Below are positions 24,708 through 32,663 of a stretch of 64,000 nt of DNA, one piece after another. Both the position numbers and the translations under genes were made by a program. The notes under the pieces are model-generated. The model was not told where the DNA came from. It was given only the letters and a program-made list of their open reading frames with translations, and made no database searches. The stretch comes from a virus: IMG/VR virus record IMGVR_UViG_3300032249_000574, positions 1 to 64,000 of that record; one strand, given 5' to 3'. Numbering within the stretch: position 1 is the first letter of the stretch; each line of letters begins with the position of its first letter.

Positions 24708-26201
24708 ATGCCGAAACTCGGCCTTGGCCTCGGCCTAAATTTTTTGTCAGGCGCAATAGACACTTTCGGAACTGGTTTTTGGAAAGTTTCTCCAGTATCG
24801 ATTCCTTTAACGCTTTCGGGTTTTCAAGTAAATGCTTTAGCCGGAATTCCCAACGTTGTAGTAGATTGGATAGATGCGACTACTCAAGCACTGTCGTTGA
24901 ATACTCCCGTTAACAAAACTTTTAACACCTATTCTAGGGATATTATTTCCCTGCTTCCCGCAGCAACTGTGACGGGCGTTACCTGCGGCACAAGTTCCCC
25001 AAAGTTAAGGGGAAATATTAATCTTTCGATTTTTCCAAATTTACAAACATTTCGATGTGATAATAATGATATTGTTAAAATTATTGGGTATGAAAATAAC
25101 AGTAATATAACAAGTGTTAGATTTTTGAACAACAAAGTGACAGGATCTATTCCAAATCTAAATGCACTTACTAATCTTCAAACATATATTTGTCATACTA
25201 ACTTACTAATAGGAAATATACCGAGCTTATCGAGCAATGTTAATCTTGTTACTTTCGAGTGTAACAACAACCAACTCACAGGATCGATTCCAAGTTTAAG
25301 TGGATTAACTGATTTGCAAAATTTTTATTGTTATTCAAATCAACTCACAGGATCGATTCCAAGTTTAAGTGGATTGATTAGATTACAAAATTTTGTTTGT
25401 CACTCAAATCAACTCACAGGATCGATTCCAAGTTTAAGTGGATTGAACGATTTGATAAATTTTTCTTGCCTCCAAAACCAACTCACAGGATCGATTCCAA
25501 GTTTAAGTGGATTGGGTAATTTACAAATTTTTTATTGCTACTCAAACCAACTAACAGGATCGATTCCAATTTTAAGTGGATTGAATAGTCTGAGAGATTT
25601 TGCTTGTTATTCAAACCAGCTCACAGGAACAATTCCAGGTTTAAGTTTATTAACTAATTTGCGGATATTCCGTTGCAACAATAATCAACTCACAGGAACA
25701 ATTCCAAATTTAAGTGGATTGAATAATTTACAAGTCTTTTATTGCTATTCAAACCAACTCACAGGATCAATTCCGAATTTAAGCCAAACAACTGATTTGA
25801 TAGATTTTCGTTGCAACAACAACCAACTCACAGGATCGATTCCAAGTTTAAACGGATTGTTTTTTTTACAAAATTTTGTTTGTTACTCAAATCAGCTTAC
25901 AGGATCAATTCCAAATTTAAGTGGGTTGGGTAATCTTCGGTCGTTTTACTGCTACTCAAATCAATTAACAGGCTTTGCAGGCGGCTCTATTCCTAATACT
26001 CTGGGTGATTTTAGAGCGGAAAATAATCTTTTAACATCTAGCGCAGTAAACGCAATCTTGGCAGCTTTTGTTACAGCAAACAAAACAACTGGTACTAGAA
26101 TTTTGAATTTGGGTGGAACAGGAAATGCTGCGCCTACTGGCCAAGGAATAACAGATAAAGCTACTCTTATCTCTAGAGGCTGGACAGTAACAACAAATTA
26201 A
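24708..26201 (+). CDS. Leucine-rich-repeat adhesin-like protein
   Basis: 497 aa. After a roughly 90-residue N-terminal domain come about fourteen 23-residue leucine-rich repeats of the form GSIPSLSGLxxLQNFYCYSNQLT, the 'plant-type' LxGxIP class. Most carry a Cys at the same place in the repeat. A short C-terminal cap (residues ~430-497) ends in ITDKATLISRGWTVTTN, a segment also known from bacterial surface LRR/BspA-like proteins. Such repeats form a curved binding surface, so host receptor or matrix binding is the natural guess. No signal peptide is seen, consistent with a virion part. The gene is AT-rich relative to neighbours, suggesting recent acquisition. Confidence 0.85.
   Translation: MPKLGLGLGLNFLSGAIDTFGTGFWKVSPVSIPLTLSGFQVNALAGIPNVVVDWIDATTQALSLNTPVNKTFNTYSRDIISLLPAATVTGVTCGTSSPKLRGNINLSIFPNLQTFRCDNNDIVKIIGYENNSNITSVRFLNNKVTGSIPNLNALTNLQTYICHTNLLIGNIPSLSSNVNLVTFECNNNQLTGSIPSLSGLTDLQNFYCYSNQLTGSIPSLSGLIRLQNFVCHSNQLTGSIPSLSGLNDLINFSCLQNQLTGSIPSLSGLGNLQIFYCYSNQLTGSIPILSGLNSLRDFACYSNQLTGTIPGLSLLTNLRIFRCNNNQLTGTIPNLSGLNNLQVFYCYSNQLTGSIPNLSQTTDLIDFRCNNNQLTGSIPSLNGLFFLQNFVCYSNQLTGSIPNLSGLGNLRSFYCYSNQLTGFAGGSIPNTLGDFRAENNLLTSSAVNAILAAFVTANKTTGTRILNLGGTGNAAPTGQGITDKATLISRGWTVTTN
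25137..25985 (+). repeat. Tandem 69-bp LRR-coding repeats
   Basis: Twelve consecutive units of 69 bases, each with a core close to CACAGGATCGATTCCAAG. Several neighbours (from 25275, 25344, 25413 and 25482) are almost identical across the first half of the unit, while the second half varies. Whole-unit spacing keeps the reading frame. The pattern allows gain or loss of repeats by recombination or slippage without frameshift. Confidence 0.9.
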
Positions 26202-26202
26202 T

Positions 26203-26442
26203 ATGAAAATTTATTCTAATCAAAATATAAACGCTGAACATGTAATTCCCTTTCCAGATGAGGTGCATACTACAGAACAAGAATGGTGGATGATTTATAA
26301 TGCTGACACTAAAGTAATTGTAATAGAACCATTGCAATGCTCTGGGTATACATCTAGCCCATTCACAATGGTTATCGCAGACACAAAAGAAGAATTAGAT
26401 CAGTATATTGCAGACCATGGGTTGATTATCCAAACGAATTAA
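26203..26442 (+). CDS. Small acidic protein after the LRR gene (79 aa)
   Basis: Not recognised. It starts two bases after the LRR stop and shares its AT-rich composition, so the two genes may have arrived together. The end (IADTKEELDQYIADHGLI) looks like a small alpha/beta domain. By position it could be a fibre chaperone for the LRR protein, as small acidic proteins after phage fibre genes often are; this is inference. Confidence 0.6.
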   Translation: MKIYSNQNINAEHVIPFPDEVHTTEQEWWMIYNADTKVIVIEPLQCSGYTSSPFTMVIADTKEELDQYIADHGLIIQTN

Positions 26443-26461
26443 CTTAAGCCACAGTATATTG

Positions 26462-26587
26462 ATGAACCCAACCCCCAAAGAAGAAGACCTCTTAGCCTGC
26501 ATCAAATACCTTTGTGACGAGGGGTTCATTACTATCTACCAAGACGAAAACGACGAGTGGTTTGTCAAAATCGCAGAAAACGTGTAA
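26462..26587 (+). CDS. Very small acidic hypothetical protein (41 aa)
   Basis: An ATG frame giving MNPTPKEEDLLACIKYLCDE and then an acidic, Trp-containing end. It is fully contained between two genes with no overlap. There is no clear ribosome site. The composition is that of a real soluble mini-protein rather than noise, but the call rests on this alone. Confidence 0.45.
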   Translation: MNPTPKEEDLLACIKYLCDEGFITIYQDENDEWFVKIAENV

Positions 26588-26596
26588 GGTAAGTGT

Positions 26597-26794
26597 ATGG
26601 CACCGAAGGATAACGAAAGACTAGCCCGAATCGAAACAAAGCTCGACGCCACCTTGGCCCACCTCAATGACCACGAGGATCGGATTCGTAAGGTAGAGCA
26701 AGCTTGGTGGAAGCAGTCGGCTGTCATCGGTGCTCTAATTGCTTGTGTATCTTGGTTTGGGCCAGTCATTCGGAAACACTTTTTTGGTTCGTAA
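26597..26794 (+). CDS. XhlA-like holin or membrane-anchored coiled coil (65 aa)
   Basis: An N-terminal charged coiled coil (RLARIETKLDATLAHLNDHE) is followed by one C-terminal membrane segment (SAVIGALIACVSWFGPVI) and a short basic end. This is the form of XhlA-type hemolysin/holin accessory proteins. AAGG precedes the start. It stands first in a run of membrane and wall-acting genes (26.6-28.1 kb), so a role in lysis is likely. Confidence 0.65.
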   Translation: MAPKDNERLARIETKLDATLAHLNDHEDRIRKVEQAWWKQSAVIGALIACVSWFGPVIRKHFFGS

Positions 26795-26822
26795 TTCTTA
26801 CGCATGGAGCTATATTAAGCCC

Positions 26823-27209
26823 ATGAAATTACTAATCCTCCCGTTATTGTTATTGGTCGGTTGTTCCACAATTAAACCCAAAGGCTCTCCAGAATTTGGT
26901 GGGGTTACTCGGAGGGTCGATGCTGTCGAACAAGCGGTCAATGCAGGCAACCTTCCCGCCATCAAGAAGGAGTTCGGTAGCCTTAAGTCTCAACTATCTT
27001 CCGCCCAAGCCGCCTGCGAAGCCCAAGCTGGGGATTACGAACGTATGGCGAAAGAAGCCAACGACTGGAAAGCTAAACAGAGGAAAGCCTTGAAAGAACT
27101 ATGGATCTATCGTGGTGCTCTTATCGCGTTAGCTCTATGGATCTTTAGGGGCTTTATCTTCGGTGGTATCATGTTCGTAGCTAGGAAGTTCGTGGGGATT
27201 CCTTGGTGA
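26823..27209 (+). CDS. Candidate one-piece spanin (u-spanin)
   Basis: 128 aa. It begins MKLLILPLLLLVGCSTI, a classic lipoprotein signal with lipobox LVGC, and ends with a membrane segment (GALIALALWIFRGFIFGGIM) and a basic tail. An outer-membrane lipid anchor plus an inner-membrane C-terminal segment is the defining layout of the phage T1-type u-spanin, which joins and fuses the two membranes at lysis. The middle is mainly helical (~35-95), whereas T1 gp11 is beta-rich, so a separate origin is possible. A longer reading from 26739 overlaps the previous gene and hides the signal. The next gene starts inside its last codons. Confidence 0.7.
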   Translation: MKLLILPLLLLVGCSTIKPKGSPEFGGVTRRVDAVEQAVNAGNLPAIKKEFGSLKSQLSSAQAACEAQAGDYERMAKEANDWKAKQRKALKELWIYRGALIALALWIFRGFIFGGIMFVARKFVGIPW

Positions 27210-27550
27210 ACTTCCTTAAGACCAACGTACAGGGCCTAATAGCCCTTGTGGTAGCCCTTGGGCTGTTCTTCGGGCTGGGACCCCTCCTTCAGCATATCGA
27301 CCCCACAGCGGGGGTTATAGACATCGGAGCCCTACATTTACTGGTGTTCGGGTCAGTCAAGTTTTTGCTAGGGGTGTTCATGGTGTGGCTCGTCATCGCC
27401 TTCGACTGGAAGCCCTTCGACAAGTATCTGGACACCGAGGCTTTTGCTGACGACTTCCGTGACTTGCACCCAGAGACGAAAGCCAAGCTACTAGTCTATC
27501 TCTCCATCGGTCTTTTGATTACATTCGCGCTGTGTACCCGAGGTTCCTAA
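27206..27550 (+). CDS. Multi-pass membrane protein, holin candidate (114 aa)
   Basis: Three hydrophobic segments are visible: LIALVVALGLFFGLGPLL, LLVFGSVKFLLGVFMVWLVIA, and LLVYLSIGLLITFALC. A hydrophilic stretch with many acidic residues (residues ~70-92) separates the second and third. GTG at 27206 overlaps the spanin stop as GTGA; TTG at 27203 is an alternative. Size, topology and position between spanin and CHAP endolysin favour a holin. Confidence 0.65.
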   Translation: MNFLKTNVQGLIALVVALGLFFGLGPLLQHIDPTAGVIDIGALHLLVFGSVKFLLGVFMVWLVIAFDWKPFDKYLDTEAFADDFRDLHPETKAKLLVYLSIGLLITFALCTRGS

Positions 27551-28089
27551 ATGTTCCGATCCTTCCAGCTCTGGGCTTTGCGACGTTGGTTCTCTCTGGA
27601 GGATTTGGAATGGGAAGTCCTGACCCGCAAGGTAGTGCTCGCGGAAAGATCATATCATTTGCGAAATCAACAATCGGAATCAAAGAAGCAACAGGAAGAA
27701 ACGACGGGAAAGAAGTCGAAGAAATCCTCAAAAGCGTTGGGCTCGAAAAGTCGGGCGCCCCGTGGTGTGCAGCCTACGTCGTCTGGGTTGGCGACTCTGC
27801 CCTCGGGCGAGATCGTAATCCCTACCCGAGAAGTGCGTGGTCTCCAGATTTCGTCAAAAAACCTAACTGGGATCGAGGGCGTGGTCGACTACCCACCGAA
27901 GCAGATACCTTCGGGATCTATTTTCAAAGCCTTAAAAGAGTGGGGCACACGGGATTAATCGAGAGGGTATCAGGCGATTTCGCCATAACGATTGAAGGCA
28001 ACACCAACAACGGGGGCAGTAGAGACGGAGATGGCGTGTATCGACGCCGGCGTCTCTTGAGTTCCCTGTTAGCAAAGGATTGGTTATGA
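27532..28089 (+). CDS. CHAP-domain endolysin with possible two starts
   Basis: 185 aa from GTG at 27532. The enzyme core has the CHAP cysteine in GAPWCAAYVVW (C79), the histidine in RVGHTGLIE (H139) and IEGNTN near 154-159, the catalytic triad order of NlpC/P60-CHAP amidases and endopeptidases. From the GTG the product has a hydrophobic N-terminus (LPALGFATLVLSGGFG) that could be a signal or signal-arrest sequence. An internal ATG at 27610 has a perfect GGAGG at seven-base spacing and would give a soluble enzyme. It should cut peptidoglycan at lysis together with the adjacent membrane proteins. Confidence 0.8.
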   Translation: MYPRFLNVPILPALGFATLVLSGGFGMGSPDPQGSARGKIISFAKSTIGIKEATGRNDGKEVEEILKSVGLEKSGAPWCAAYVVWVGDSALGRDRNPYPRSAWSPDFVKKPNWDRGRGRLPTEADTFGIYFQSLKRVGHTGLIERVSGDFAITIEGNTNNGGSRDGDGVYRRRRLLSSLLAKDWL

Positions 28090-28499
28090 GTTTAAGAATC
28101 GGTGCCGTTGGAGTACAGAGAGTTTCGGCCAAACTATTGGAACATGGTTTCCTAGTTAATCTTCCAGTATTCGATTCTGGGTATGACTTGGTATCGGACT
28201 GGGGAGGTAAACTGCACCGAATCCAAGTTAAGTCGACCATCGGGAACGAAGACCACCAACGTAGAAGAAAGATTAAGTTTTTAGCAGTTAAGGGACCAGG
28301 ATATGGTTGGGCGGCAAAGATGAATGCACATAAAGCTAAAAGTATCTATAGTCGTAGCGATTGCGACACTTTTATATTCTATCACATTGGGCAGGACGCC
28401 CTGTTTATTATGCCTCGATCTAAGATGCCTAAGACCAAGTCTATCTATTTGGAACCCAATTCGAAATGGCGTGATAACTGGGCTGTTATCAAAGACTAG
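28086..28499 (+). CDS. Small PD-(D/E)XK nuclease-like protein (137 aa)
   Basis: The sequence LPVFDSGYDLVSDWGGKLHRIQVKST near residues 30-53 fits the PD-(D/E)XK core (Asp, then Q-x-K) in the arrangement of Holliday-resolvase-like and group I intron-linked endonucleases; it is split here by other residues. The start at 28086 overlaps the endolysin stop as ATGA and has AAGGA upstream. Its place between lysis and tail genes suggests a free-standing homing-type or packaging-related nuclease. Confidence 0.65.
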   Translation: MSLRIGAVGVQRVSAKLLEHGFLVNLPVFDSGYDLVSDWGGKLHRIQVKSTIGNEDHQRRRKIKFLAVKGPGYGWAAKMNAHKAKSIYSRSDCDTFIFYHIGQDALFIMPRSKMPKTKSIYLEPNSKWRDNWAVIKD

Positions 28500-28535
28500 T
28501 TGCCGTCCGTTTGAGAATACGATACATACGATTCT

Positions 28536-31055
28536 ATGGCTATAGCTGATTCCACGTTACTCCTTGAGGGACAACGTGATTTCTCAGGCGGGATGGATTC
28601 GAGCAGAGCTCCCAACCTGATTTCAGACAACGCTGTTTCGCGAGCAGTTAACGTTACATTCAGAGGTGGGACTCCCATTACTCGTCCCGGATTCCGCCAG
28701 TTGGTTTTGGCTAACGCGAGTGTCGAAGCAAATGGTGGTTTAGATTCTTTCGTTAACGGCCTCTTCCAAGGCGGGTATTATTACCAAGATCGTAGAGCCG
28801 ACAAAAATCCATGTGTGTTTTCGGTGATGAGTGGGTTTGTTATTAAAATTGATTTAGGAACCTACGAAGTTCAAAGAGTATACCCAGTAGTAGAAGCCAC
28901 CAATATTATTGCTGGAGAGTCTTATATAATTAAGACTGTCGGAACTACCACTTGGACTTCTTACGGTGCGTCTAGCAATAACATTGGTGAACAGTTTGTT
29001 TCCAATAGTTCTTCCGGGGCTGGCACCGGAACGGCTTACTCTATTAACCCAATGGACATATACGCTGACTGCTATTTCGTGCAGGCCGAGAATTATCTTA
29101 TCATCCAAGACGGAAGTAGCGCTCCTCGTATTTGGGACGGGGACAATCTTTGGATAAGCGGTTTTGGCCCCGCTGGTTCTACTGGCAAGATTTCCCAAGT
29201 GCCGATCGGAACTGTGATGGCTTATGGGCAAGGGCGATTGTTTGTCGCCAATACGGAGCGGACTTCTGGGACGGCTGGCGATTTGGCGTACGGCGGCAGC
29301 ACCGATCAAGTGACCATAGTTTCTGGTGCTGGGGCTTCTGGAACGGCGACCTATGAAATAACTACGTCTGGGAACCATGGGTACTCTACTGGAGATTACG
29401 TGACTATTTCTGGTCATTCGTCCAGTAACGGGAGTAACGGAACTTGGCAAATAACAAAGACCAGTAATACACAATTCACGATAGACATAGCTAATCCAAG
29501 TTCAGCCACAGCAGGAACCGGTGGGTTTGCAGCAAAAGCGAATGCTGGAGCCGCTTCTGATCTACTTCGTTTTACAGAAACCACCTATTTAAACGAGGGC
29601 GGTGCTTTGCAAGTTCCTGGTTTCCTCGGGAAAATCACGGGGATGATCTTTATGCCTGTCCAAGATGCCGGTGCTGGGCAGGGAGATCTTCTCATATTTT
29701 GCGAGACTGGGGTTATCTCCCTCTCTGTAGCTGTTCCAAGAACAGAGTGGAAAAACACATCTGGGTTCCAGCGTATCGCGCTAGCCTCGATTGGTTCAAC
29801 TGGGCAAGAGTCATTGACCACGGCTAATGGCGACGTGTTTTTCCGTTCGTTTGACGGACTCCGTACCTATCGTAATGCTAGAGCCGAGTTCAATTCTTTC
29901 GGTCGAGTTCCGATGTCCGCAGAGATGAACGCGGTACTAAATTATGATACGAAGAACATGCTTAAAAATTGTAGTTGTATCGTGTTCGATAATCGTTTTC
30001 TTTTAACCGCCACCCCTAAAATTGACTTTAGAGGTGTTCCATCAACCACTCTGAGAAAAAGACCTATTACCTTCTCTTCAATTGTAGCACTTGATTTCAC
30101 AACTTTAGCCTCGGTCGGGGCCCAGAGAGCTTCTTGCTATGATGGATTTTGGAGGGGTTTGGATGTCACCAAACTAATTTCTGGTGTTGTCGACGGTAAA
30201 CCTAGAGCTTTTGCTTTCTGTGTCGATTATGAAGTTAACGCAACCAATACAGTCTGGGAGCTTACTTCGGACATCTACGCCGACGAACCAGTCAATGCGA
30301 CGCCTATCCCAATTACGTCCATCTTGGAGACACGAAGTTTCCAGCTTGGCTCTCCATCCGAAGTAAAGAAACTTATCCGAGCCGATCTATGGTTGGGGTC
30401 TTTACGGGGTAACACAGATTTCAAAGTATATTGGAGACCAGATGAGTATGCTTGTTGGCGGGAGTGGCATGAATTCTCCCGATGTGCCACAGTAGAAAAT
30501 TGCGTGGAGACTGGTGTAGGGACTGAGTTCAATCTTGCTTCTCAATCGGTGACAATTGGATTTTCTACGTCCACCATAAAGTGGTATAGGCTGTCTGTTC
30601 CAGCGGCAGGCGGTTCTATTTATACCGAACCCCTACAGTTCGTAGAGTCAAACCCCGTCGCCGACGTTTTGCTCATGTCCAACGCCCTTACCGCAGCGGG
30701 GATTAATTTTACTAACGTAACCAGAACAGGAGCCTTCCCAAACTATATCTATACTATCACGGGGGTTGGGACTGACTTTACAGTTATTCCAGTCAAGACT
30801 CCCGGACCTAACGGGACAGCCAGTTGCGAAGATATGTTTGCCCCAAAGAACTTCCAACCCCAGTACCGCCCACAGATTCGCATGCCGACGCCCCCAGCAG
30901 ATTCTGATCCGATTGTCGGACGGCCTTATTATTTCGGTAACGATTTCCAATTCCGTATCGAATGGGTTGGCCACGCCCAGCTCACCCGCTTCCTTGTTCT
31001 TGGTCAGCGCCAACTTGAACAGTATCAGGGAACCGATTATGTGGAGGTTGTCTAA
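28536..31055 (+). CDS. Large tail protein, nozzle-like
   Basis: 839 aa. The N-terminus (FSGGMDSSRAPNLISDNAVS, then ITRPGFRQL) is typical of the large propeller-like tail proteins that form the nozzle in podoviruses (T7 gp12-type). Residues ~120-170 contain a GTTTWTSYGASSNNIGEQF module, a small beta domain common in phage tail proteins, and 250-320 another inserted Ig-like domain. The rest is beta-rich with several conserved Cys near 640-670. It would close the tail tube until ejection. It shares TAATG coupling with the next gene. Confidence 0.7.
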   Translation: MAIADSTLLLEGQRDFSGGMDSSRAPNLISDNAVSRAVNVTFRGGTPITRPGFRQLVLANASVEANGGLDSFVNGLFQGGYYYQDRRADKNPCVFSVMSGFVIKIDLGTYEVQRVYPVVEATNIIAGESYIIKTVGTTTWTSYGASSNNIGEQFVSNSSSGAGTGTAYSINPMDIYADCYFVQAENYLIIQDGSSAPRIWDGDNLWISGFGPAGSTGKISQVPIGTVMAYGQGRLFVANTERTSGTAGDLAYGGSTDQVTIVSGAGASGTATYEITTSGNHGYSTGDYVTISGHSSSNGSNGTWQITKTSNTQFTIDIANPSSATAGTGGFAAKANAGAASDLLRFTETTYLNEGGALQVPGFLGKITGMIFMPVQDAGAGQGDLLIFCETGVISLSVAVPRTEWKNTSGFQRIALASIGSTGQESLTTANGDVFFRSFDGLRTYRNARAEFNSFGRVPMSAEMNAVLNYDTKNMLKNCSCIVFDNRFLLTATPKIDFRGVPSTTLRKRPITFSSIVALDFTTLASVGAQRASCYDGFWRGLDVTKLISGVVDGKPRAFAFCVDYEVNATNTVWELTSDIYADEPVNATPIPITSILETRSFQLGSPSEVKKLIRADLWLGSLRGNTDFKVYWRPDEYACWREWHEFSRCATVENCVETGVGTEFNLASQSVTIGFSTSTIKWYRLSVPAAGGSIYTEPLQFVESNPVADVLLMSNALTAAGINFTNVTRTGAFPNYIYTITGVGTDFTVIPVKTPGPNGTASCEDMFAPKNFQPQYRPQIRMPTPPADSDPIVGRPYYFGNDFQFRIEWVGHAQLTRFLVLGQRQLEQYQGTDYVEVV

Positions 31056-31753
31056 TGCCTGAAGATACATGCGAAGAATTGAATTGTTGCCCTCCGGGAT
31101 TTACTGTCCCCCCGCTAGGTGGTGTTCTATCTATCGCTGGTGAGGATAGCGTAAACAACGACCCCAACATCGCGGACGGTGAGCTCGTGTTGGCCGAGGA
31201 AGCCGAATGGGTGAATTGCAATATTGGTAGCGCTGGGAGTGCCACTTTAAGCGCATCTTCTACTGCTCCCGTACCGCCCCTGACAGTAACTGATTTCCAA
31301 AACGTAAAGGTAGGGTATTTCGCGTACGCCGTAGCTATTGTAAAAACATTTACTGCTACTTCAGGTTCTCCCACAATCACCATTACCAATGGTGGCGTTA
31401 CTGATGGAATCTCGGTCGGAGATATTATTGAACTCGTTACCGACTATTTCACTTACGGAACTACTGTTCTAAGTATCTCAGCCCCAAACGTAACCCTTTC
31501 GACCAACGCCTTAGGTTCCACTCCCGCTGGTGTCACCGATACGCTTATGTCTTTTAGACCAACAACCGGACAGGTTAAAATTGGGGGTTCTCCATTGATA
31601 CCCGCTAGCACTACCGTTAGTAGTTTGACCTTAAGCTCGGCAGTCCTATCCAACGCAACGATAGCCCCTTCGGCTCTGACCCGTGTTGTGGTAGCCTTTT
31701 TCCCAGCAGAACTCGATCCGAACGTGACGGACGAGGACGAGCTATTCACTTGA
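31055..31753 (+). CDS. Beta-rich virion protein with Cys N-terminus (232 aa)
   Basis: The start is unusual, MPEDTCEELNCCPPGFTVPP, with three Cys in twelve residues. The rest is Thr/Ser/Val-rich beta structure with an acidic end (DPNVTDEDELFT). It is translationally coupled to the nozzle gene (TAATG). Likely a tail or fibre-base component. The family is not recognised. Confidence 0.6.
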   Translation: MPEDTCEELNCCPPGFTVPPLGGVLSIAGEDSVNNDPNIADGELVLAEEAEWVNCNIGSAGSATLSASSTAPVPPLTVTDFQNVKVGYFAYAVAIVKTFTATSGSPTITITNGGVTDGISVGDIIELVTDYFTYGTTVLSISAPNVTLSTNALGSTPAGVTDTLMSFRPTTGQVKIGGSPLIPASTTVSSLTLSSAVLSNATIAPSALTRVVVAFFPAELDPNVTDEDELFT

Positions 31754-31785
31754 CTTGGAAATACTTTTACAGGAGATAGATTTCA

Positions 31786-32091
31786 ATGGCTGGCGTAAAG
31801 ATCTCAAACCTAACGGAGCTTACGACTACCCCTCCAGACACGGCCATCCTCCCCATTGTCGCAGGCGGTATCACCCAGAAGGTCACCATCGCCAACATCA
31901 AGACCCTCATCCCTCCGGGATCGGGTGCAAAGGGTGGGGCGGGCAATCTAGCTTTTTGGGAGAACCCCACAAATATTACGGTGGATTATTCAATTTCAGC
32001 CGGGGCTAACGCTGGGTCTTTCGGCCCCATCACCATCAATAATTTGGTTACGGTTACCGTCCCAACTGGCTCAACCTGGAGTATAGTCTAA
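31786..32091 (+). CDS. Tail fibre base-type protein (101 aa)
   Basis: Starts MAGVKISNLTELTTTPPDTA and continues to a short beta tail. The front portion is a widespread attachment segment at the start of phage fibre proteins ('ISxLTELTTPxxxDxxxIV'). AGGAGATAG precedes the ATG. As it stands the protein is only the attachment module, so it may act as an adaptor for the following fibres. Confidence 0.75.
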   Translation: MAGVKISNLTELTTTPPDTAILPIVAGGITQKVTIANIKTLIPPGSGAKGGAGNLAFWENPTNITVDYSISAGANAGSFGPITINNLVTVTVPTGSTWSIV

Positions 32092-32663
32092 TGGCTCTTT
32101 CTCTTAGCGGAACGACTGGGATCGTTACTGGCAACATTGGCAATAGCCAAGTAACTTCCGGTAAATTAGCCAGCGGTGCGGCTCGGGCAAACTTTGGTGC
32201 TGGTGCTGTTTTGCAAGTAGTGCAAGGTGTTCAATCGACAGTTCAAAATAGTTTAACCAGTACTTCTTTTGACGATATACCTGGATTATCTGCTTCTATT
32301 ACTCCGGCTAGCACGAGCAATAAAATCTTAGTGACCGCACATATGCATGGTTGTAGCACGTCTAATGTTGGTGTTAGGTTGATGCGTGATTCTACGCCGA
32401 TAGGTGTCAATACAAGCGGTTCTCCGTCGAATAGAAAAGTTTGCACAGCCGCAGAATTTTACGCGAATAATTTGAATACTGGAGAAACAGTTACAATTAA
32501 TTTTCTGGACAGCCCATCTTCAGTATCCGCTATTACCTATAAAATCCAATACATAGCGCCCAACGGGGGTGTCTTCTGTTTGAACTCGGGTTATTTTGAC
32601 GCCGATAACACATTTACCCTTAGGACAATTTCTACTATCACTCTCATGGAGATCGCAGGATGA
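32091..32663 (+). CDS. Tail fibre/appendage protein, C1q/TNF-like end (190 aa)
   Basis: The N-terminus (MALSLSGTTGIVTGNIGNSQ) resembles collagen-free phage fibre shafts. The C-terminal ~120 residues form a jelly-roll-like pattern ending TISTITLMEIAG, as in C1q/TNF-type heads of fibres. TAATG coupling upstream, ATGA downstream. It probably forms trimers that contact the cell surface. Confidence 0.7.
   Translation: MALSLSGTTGIVTGNIGNSQVTSGKLASGAARANFGAGAVLQVVQGVQSTVQNSLTSTSFDDIPGLSASITPASTSNKILVTAHMHGCSTSNVGVRLMRDSTPIGVNTSGSPSNRKVCTAAEFYANNLNTGETVTINFLDSPSSVSAITYKIQYIAPNGGVFCLNSGYFDADNTFTLRTISTITLMEIAG

Noticed and set aside
25137-25985. CRISPR-like array
   Set aside because: Regular 69-bp repeats might be mistaken for one, but they are in frame, code for leucine-rich repeats and lack distinct spacers or cas genes.
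24708-26442. Diversity-generating retroelement acting on the LRR gene
   Set aside because: No reverse transcriptase gene, template repeat or accessory protein was seen anywhere in the window.
27551-27958. 135-aa frame nested in the CHAP endolysin gene
   Set aside because: GAGG precedes its ATG, so it was considered as a nested lysis gene. The sequence has no signal, lipobox or membrane segment and looks like an out-of-frame shadow; the CHAP catalytic motifs are in the other frame.
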